Assembly (NCBI GenBank): GCA_013205435.1
Contig: JABMMX010000331.1
Span: forward strand, 1-33,513
From: Deltaproteobacteria bacterium
GTDB taxonomy: Bacteria > Myxococcota_A > Bradymonadia > REDH01
Direction: 5' to 3'
DNA: 33,513 nucleotides
Shown here: positions 30,338 through 33,513 of the stretch, piece by piece
Layout of the letters: every line of letters begins with the position of its first letter
Numbering within the stretch: the first letter of the stretch is position 1
Program-made: the position numbers and the translations under genes
The notes under the pieces: model-generated
The model's input: the letters and a program-made list of their open reading frames with translations, nothing else
What the model was told of the DNA's origin: nothing
The model's database searches: none

Positions 30338-32326
30338 TTAGCCCTGCGTGACCGACAGGGTGGGGCGTGCAAGCTCCAACTCTGCCTCTGCGAGGGCCGT
30401 CAGGCAGGCGCGAAGCAGCGTCGCGGAAGCCTCGTCGGGCGTCGTGTTCACGATGTCTACCCAGGCCATCGCCTCCCACACCAGCCCGGTCGGCCCGGCG
30501 CTACGTAGCCACACCTTGGTCGGCTGGGTCGTCGAGCTGTCCTGAACTGCGGCGGCCGCGCCCTCCAATGCTGCTCGCGTCCGATCAAGGTCGCTGCCTA
30601 CCGGCAGGGTGACCTCGGTTCGCACCCGAACGAAGCGGGACTTGCGCGTCCAAACCACAATCTGACCATTCACGAGATCGCTGCTTGGCACCGAGATCTC
30701 CCTGCCGTCCGGCGTCTCGAAGAGCGTTCGACGAAGACCAATCTCCACCACCCGCCCAAACTCGCCGCTCGGCAGCGTCACGCTGTCGCCTCGTCCAAGC
30801 GTTCCGCCGAAGAGCAGCGTCATGCCGCTGATGGTCTGCGACGCCACTTCGCGCAGGCCCAGCCCGATCCCCAGACCGGCTGCACCGGCAAAGACCGCAA
30901 GCCCCCGCAAGTCGATGCCCGAGAGCGTCAGCGCCCCTGCTCCGGCGATCAGCATCGTCAGGTAGTGGGCGCCCGTGCTTGCGGCGCTCTGCGTTGCAGC
31001 CGGGACAGAGAGCGCCCTGAACCACCAGAGCTCCATCGCAGCACGCACCGTCCGTGAGATATAGGCCGCGATGAGCAGTACCGCGGCCCCCTTCGAAAGG
31101 CCGAGCAACGAGATGCCGCCCGAGCCCACCCAGAGGAAGGGTTGCGCCAAGATGGCCGTCAGCGGTGACCAGAGGCCGAGTGTGGCGAGCAGCGCCCACC
31201 CGAGCACCCCGTAGACCACCAGCCGGAGCACCCAGTCTGCCGGTCCCACCAGCACCTTGAGGACGGGGTGACGCGGCCCCGCACGCTCTGCCTCCTTTTC
31301 GCCGAGCCAGCGTGCGGCGAGCGCGCCCGCAAGGACCACGGCCAGGACGGCGTAACTGCGAAGCAGCAGCGTCTCTGCCGCTCTGCGAAAGCCTAGGTTC
31401 CAGAGCAGAAGAAGCAGCAGCGATGCGGCCAACAACAGGCCAAGCATGCGGCCCACGAAGGCCCGAACGGCCACGTATCGCGGACTGCCGGTCGGGGGGA
31501 AGATCGCCATGAGATCCGCTCGGACAGGCAGCAATGCCAGCACCGCAAGCATGAAGGCCACGTTGCGCACGAGCGTGAAGAGGTCGACGACTCCTGGGTG
31601 GACCGAAATCGCCTGCGCGATGACGACGAGCGCCGACAGGCCCGCGATGATGCGACCGGGGTAGACGAGATGCCTGCGGAGCCGCTCAGAGGGCGACAGG
31701 CCATCGGCGCCACCTTCGAGCGGCGCGAGCAAAGAGACGGGCAGCTGGAGAAGTCTGGTGCAGGCGAGCAAGAGGGCAAGCATGGCGAAGGCGCGCGCAA
31801 GCGAGGAGGCACCGAGGAGGTGCTGCGATAGCGTGAGCGTGAGCGCGACCCCGCAGGGAACAACCAGCGTTGCGAGCTGTTCGGCGAAGGGGAGCGCGAC
31901 ATGTCCGTAGCCGGCGGTTCGAACGAGCCGGCGGTCGACGAGCGCGAGCGTGGCGATGAGCAGGAGCGCCAGCGCGACGAGCGTTGCTCCCATGGCAGCT
32001 GATGCCAGAGAGTGGCCAAAGAGGAGCCCAACGAAGCCCTCCAACGCGCGCCACAGTTCTCTGACAGCGTCGATGGGCGAGTGCGTATCCCACCCCAGCG
32101 CCTGGCGCTCGAAGAAGCGGCCTGGGCTCGCTACGGTCGACCAGTCGAGGGGCTGGTAGTCGATGGGAATGGCCACCGCGTTGGCGGGTGCCGAGGCGCC
32201 GGGTGGAGATAGCAGTGAGGGCGCCAATGCTACGGCTGAAGCGAACCGCTGTTCGCCGCCGCGGAGCCTGCTACGAACGGTGTTGTAGTGGCCGCGCAAG
32301 ATCGCATGGAGAGAGATGTCGAGCAT
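30338..32326 (-). CDS. MscS-family mechanosensitive channel, long form
   Basis: The 662-residue protein has a possible signal-like N-terminus, about ten TM helices to residue 480, then the MscS core. The pore helix is 'LAVFAGAAGLGIGLGLREVASQ', less than one turn beyond 20 residues in the family pattern, followed by 'GRGDSVTLPSGEFGRVVEIGLRRTLFETPDGREISVP' as the beta domain and a mixed C-terminal domain. MscS channels open under membrane tension to release solutes after osmotic downshock. The extra N-terminal helices place it with the long MscK/YbdG-like forms. The start is uncertain: the first ATG (32326) would make its 5' end overlap the divergent trmL start by 11 nt, leaving no room for promoters. 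Confidence 0.9.
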   Translation of the reverse strand: MLDISLHAILRGHYNTVRSRLRGGEQRFASAVALAPSLLSPPGASAPANAVAIPIDYQPLDWSTVASPGRFFERQALGWDTHSPIDAVRELWRALEGFVGLLFGHSLASAAMGATLVALALLLIATLALVDRRLVRTAGYGHVALPFAEQLATLVVPCGVALTLTLSQHLLGASSLARAFAMLALLLACTRLLQLPVSLLAPLEGGADGLSPSERLRRHLVYPGRIIAGLSALVVIAQAISVHPGVVDLFTLVRNVAFMLAVLALLPVRADLMAIFPPTGSPRYVAVRAFVGRMLGLLLAASLLLLLLWNLGFRRAAETLLLRSYAVLAVVLAGALAARWLGEKEAERAGPRHPVLKVLVGPADWVLRLVVYGVLGWALLATLGLWSPLTAILAQPFLWVGSGGISLLGLSKGAAVLLIAAYISRTVRAAMELWWFRALSVPAATQSAASTGAHYLTMLIAGAGALTLSGIDLRGLAVFAGAAGLGIGLGLREVASQTISGMTLLFGGTLGRGDSVTLPSGEFGRVVEIGLRRTLFETPDGREISVPSSDLVNGQIVVWTRKSRFVRVRTEVTLPVGSDLDRTRAALEGAAAAVQDSSTTQPTKVWLRSAGPTGLVWEAMAWVDIVNTTPDEASATLLRACLTALAEAELELARPTLSVTQG

Positions 32327-32879
32327 CGTTCAAACCCTTCCAAATTTCGAGGTGGGTGCCGCGCCCGATGTGAACTTCCACATTGTACTCGTGGAGCCCG
32401 AGATCCCGCAGAACACGGGCAGCGTAGCACGGCTGGCGGCGGCAACGCACGCATGGTTGCACATCGTGCAGCCAATCGGCTTTGCGCTAGAAGACCGTTA
32501 CCTCAAGCGGGCAGGGCTCGATTACTGGCCGAGCGTGACACTGTCGGTGCACGAGAGCCTAGAGGCGCTGGAGCGGATGCTCCCTCAGGGACGGACCTAT
32601 CTCTTCACCAAGCAGGCGAGGCGGAGCTACTGGGACGCGGGGATGGAGCGTGGGGCGGTGCTGGTCTTCGGACGTGAGTCGAAGGGCCTTCCTGGGGACT
32701 TCATCGCGCGGTGGGCTGGGCAGGAGGTCAGCATCCCGACGACGAGTGGTGTGCGCAGCCTGAATCTGGCGACCGCGGTAGGGATCGGCGGGTACGAGGT
32801 GGTGCGCCGGATCGCGTCGGCCCAACAATTTTTGCATGCAGCGGCCGGTTACGGGGGGCAAAAGGGGCCTCTCAGCTAG
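32316..32879 (+). CDS. trmL: tRNA (cytidine/uridine-2'-O-)-methyltransferase TrmL
   Basis: The 187-residue SPOUT enzyme methylates the wobble ribose of certain leucine tRNAs with S-adenosylmethionine. It shows 'VEPEIPQNTGSVARLAAAT' (motif 1), 'VFGRESKGLP' (motif 2) and 'VRSLNLATAVGIGGYEVVRR' (motif 3, trefoil knot). TrmL proteins usually begin at the strand 'NIVLVEPEIP', here about residue 19-21, so this form carries ~18 extra residues. GGAGAG 2-4 nt before ATG 32316 supports the long start; a GTG at 32370 is the alternative. It sits immediately upstream of the rRNA promoter. Confidence 0.9.
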   Translation: MSSIVQTLPNFEVGAAPDVNFHIVLVEPEIPQNTGSVARLAAATHAWLHIVQPIGFALEDRYLKRAGLDYWPSVTLSVHESLEALERMLPQGRTYLFTKQARRSYWDAGMERGAVLVFGRESKGLPGDFIARWAGQEVSIPTTSGVRSLNLATAVGIGGYEVVRRIASAQQFLHAAAGYGGQKGPLS

Positions 32880-32915
32880 GAACGACGGGGGTTTGACGAA
32901 CTGATGACAACAGAG

Positions 32916-32943
32916 TTGACACTTGGTTTTCCCCCGCTACAAT
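32916..32943 (+). promoter_or_regulatory. strong sigma70 promoter of the rRNA operon
   Basis: TTGACA (32916-32921, perfect -35) and TACAAT (32938-32943, five of six -10 bases) are separated by 16 nt. A GC-rich discriminator (AGGGCCC) follows, as at stringently controlled rRNA promoters. Transcription should begin near 32950. The 16S gene starts about 170 nt further on. Confidence 0.85.
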
Positions 32944-32996
32944 AGGGCCCCCCACCCATTGCGGGTCTCGAGAGAGTGTCGCAGGAGGGGTGGTGA

Positions 32997-33011
32997 GGTT
33001 CTTTGAAAACT
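32997..33011 (+). promoter_or_regulatory. boxA-like antitermination element in the rRNA leader
   Basis: GGTTCTTTGAAAACT lies in the leader between promoter and 16S gene. It matches the TTCTTTGAAAA form seen in many rrn leaders and the boxA idea TGCTCTTTAACA. It probably recruits NusB/S10 to prevent early Rho termination. Confidence 0.6.
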
Positions 33012-33092
33012 GGATGAAAGAGACAACCTGCGAAGGCCGGGAGGCTGGAGCGGGTAGACAAAGATGTTTGAGAGAAATGAGAAGCTAACGCA

Positions 33093-33108
33093 GATGGCGA
33101 GAGCCATC
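33093..33108 (+). other. leader hairpin with GNRA-type loop just before 16S rRNA
   Basis: GATGGC-GAGA-GCCATC is a perfect 6-bp stem with a GAGA tetraloop (GNRA class), ending about 10 nt before the 16S 5' end. Such leader hairpins guide processing or early folding of 16S. Confidence 0.5.
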
Positions 33109-33118
33109 GAGCAGGATT

Positions 33119-33513
33119 CAACTGGCGAGTTTGATCCTGGCTCAGAACGAACGTTGGCGGCGTGCCTAACACATGCAAGTCGAGCGGGGGAGCAATCCCT
33201 AGCGGCGGACGGGTGCGTAACACGTGAGTAACCTGCCCTGAGGCTTGGGATAACGTTTCGAAAGGGACGCTAATACCGGATAGTTCTGTTGTGGGATGCC
33301 ATGACAGAGGAAAGGAGTAATCCACCTAAGGAGGGGCTCGCGGCCCATTAGCTAGTTGGGGCGGTAATGGCGCACCAAGGCGAAGATGGGTAGCCGGTCT
33401 GAGAGGATGATCGGCCACACTGGAACTGAGACACGGTCCAGACTCCTCCGGGAGGCAGCAGTGAGGAATATTGGTCAATGGGAGCAATCCTGAACCAGCA
33501 ATGCCGCGTGTGG
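33119..33513 (+). rRNA. rrs: 16S ribosomal RNA (5' part, runs off the window)
   Basis: Universal 16S segments are seen in order: GAGTTTGATCCTGGCTCAG (33127), GGCGGCGTGCCTAACACATG, GGACGGGTGCGTAACACGTG, the ACTGAGACACGGTCCAGACT block, and CTCCGGGAGGCAGCAGTGAG near the end. Placing GAGTTTGATC at E. coli position 9 puts the 5' end at about 33119. About 395 nt of ~1,500 are present. The V1 loop is short. After the conserved GAGGAATATTGG comes TCAATGGGAGCAATCCTGAACCAGCAATGCCGCGTG, shown here in pieces of normal length: 'TCAATGGGAGCAATCC', 'TGAACCAGCAATGCCGCGTG'. That differs from the usual proteobacterial form and may mark a less-studied lineage. Confidence 0.97.

Noticed and set aside
32876-33325. 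149-codon open frame on the minus strand
   Set aside because: Covers the rRNA promoter, leader and start of 16S rRNA.

Overview
This is a GC-rich, very densely coded stretch of a diderm bacterial chromosome. It holds 28 complete genes, the 3' end of one more at the left edge, and the first ~395 nt of a 16S rRNA gene at the right edge. There are no insertion sequences, phage genes, CRISPR arrays or tRNAs. Lipoproteins, OmpA and OPX proteins indicate a Gram-negative envelope. Three traits point towards Myxococcota or a related deltaproteobacterial lineage: a VWA lipoprotein with a 'CxxDxDCPxGxxC' patch, a short OPX protein paired with an outer-membrane barrel, and an ECF sigma factor paired with a CarH-type regulator. 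This placement is an inference. The full 16S sequence would settle it, and the visible part has an unusual 'GGTCAATGGGAGCAATCC' segment.

Layout. Positions 1-4373 (+) are the end of a polysaccharide export locus: a tail of an unknown gene, an outer-membrane beta-barrel, a short OPX lipoprotein and a Wzc-type BY-kinase with a run of C-terminal tyrosines. At 4370-6289 are ribF (-) and aroE (+), transcribed divergently. At 6346-8507 (+) is a coupled pair: a single-pass membrane protein and a secreted Svf1/CrtC-like lipocalin candidate. At 11359-8512 (-) is a three-gene unit: ECF sigma factor, then a MerR/cobalamin-binding regulator with complete CarH photoreceptor motifs, then a PMT-like membrane glycosyltransferase. 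Just upstream are a sigma70-like promoter and two abutting 11-bp direct repeats that look like a CarH operator. This light- or B12-sensing module is the most interesting part of the window.

At 11549-15155 (+) is a tight glycan operon: a GT2 with membrane anchor, an asparagine-synthase-like amidotransferase and a Dpm1-like GT2. On the opposite strand lie a DUF2723/TMEM260-like membrane protein and adenosine deaminase (18018-15152). Then come a small orphan gene, a large lipoprotein (-), and a + strand block of recN, a MepM-like M23 endopeptidase, an unknown membrane protein and a VWA lipoprotein. At 27914-26837 (-) is a coupled pair of a small membrane protein and a TPR/coiled-coil membrane protein. 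At 28083-30312 (+) is an envelope cluster: lipoprotein, periplasmic helical protein and OmpA-family lipoprotein. The window ends with an MscS-family channel (-), a TrmL-type tRNA methyltransferase (+), and an rRNA promoter and leader running into 16S rRNA.

Gene packing is extreme. Several same-strand pairs overlap by 4-14 nt, and three convergent pairs share exactly 4 nt across their stop codons. No gene-free stretch exceeds 300 bases. The largest gaps are 26593-26836 (one hairpin seen), 32880-33118 (rRNA promoter and leader) and 11360-11548 (regulatory region).
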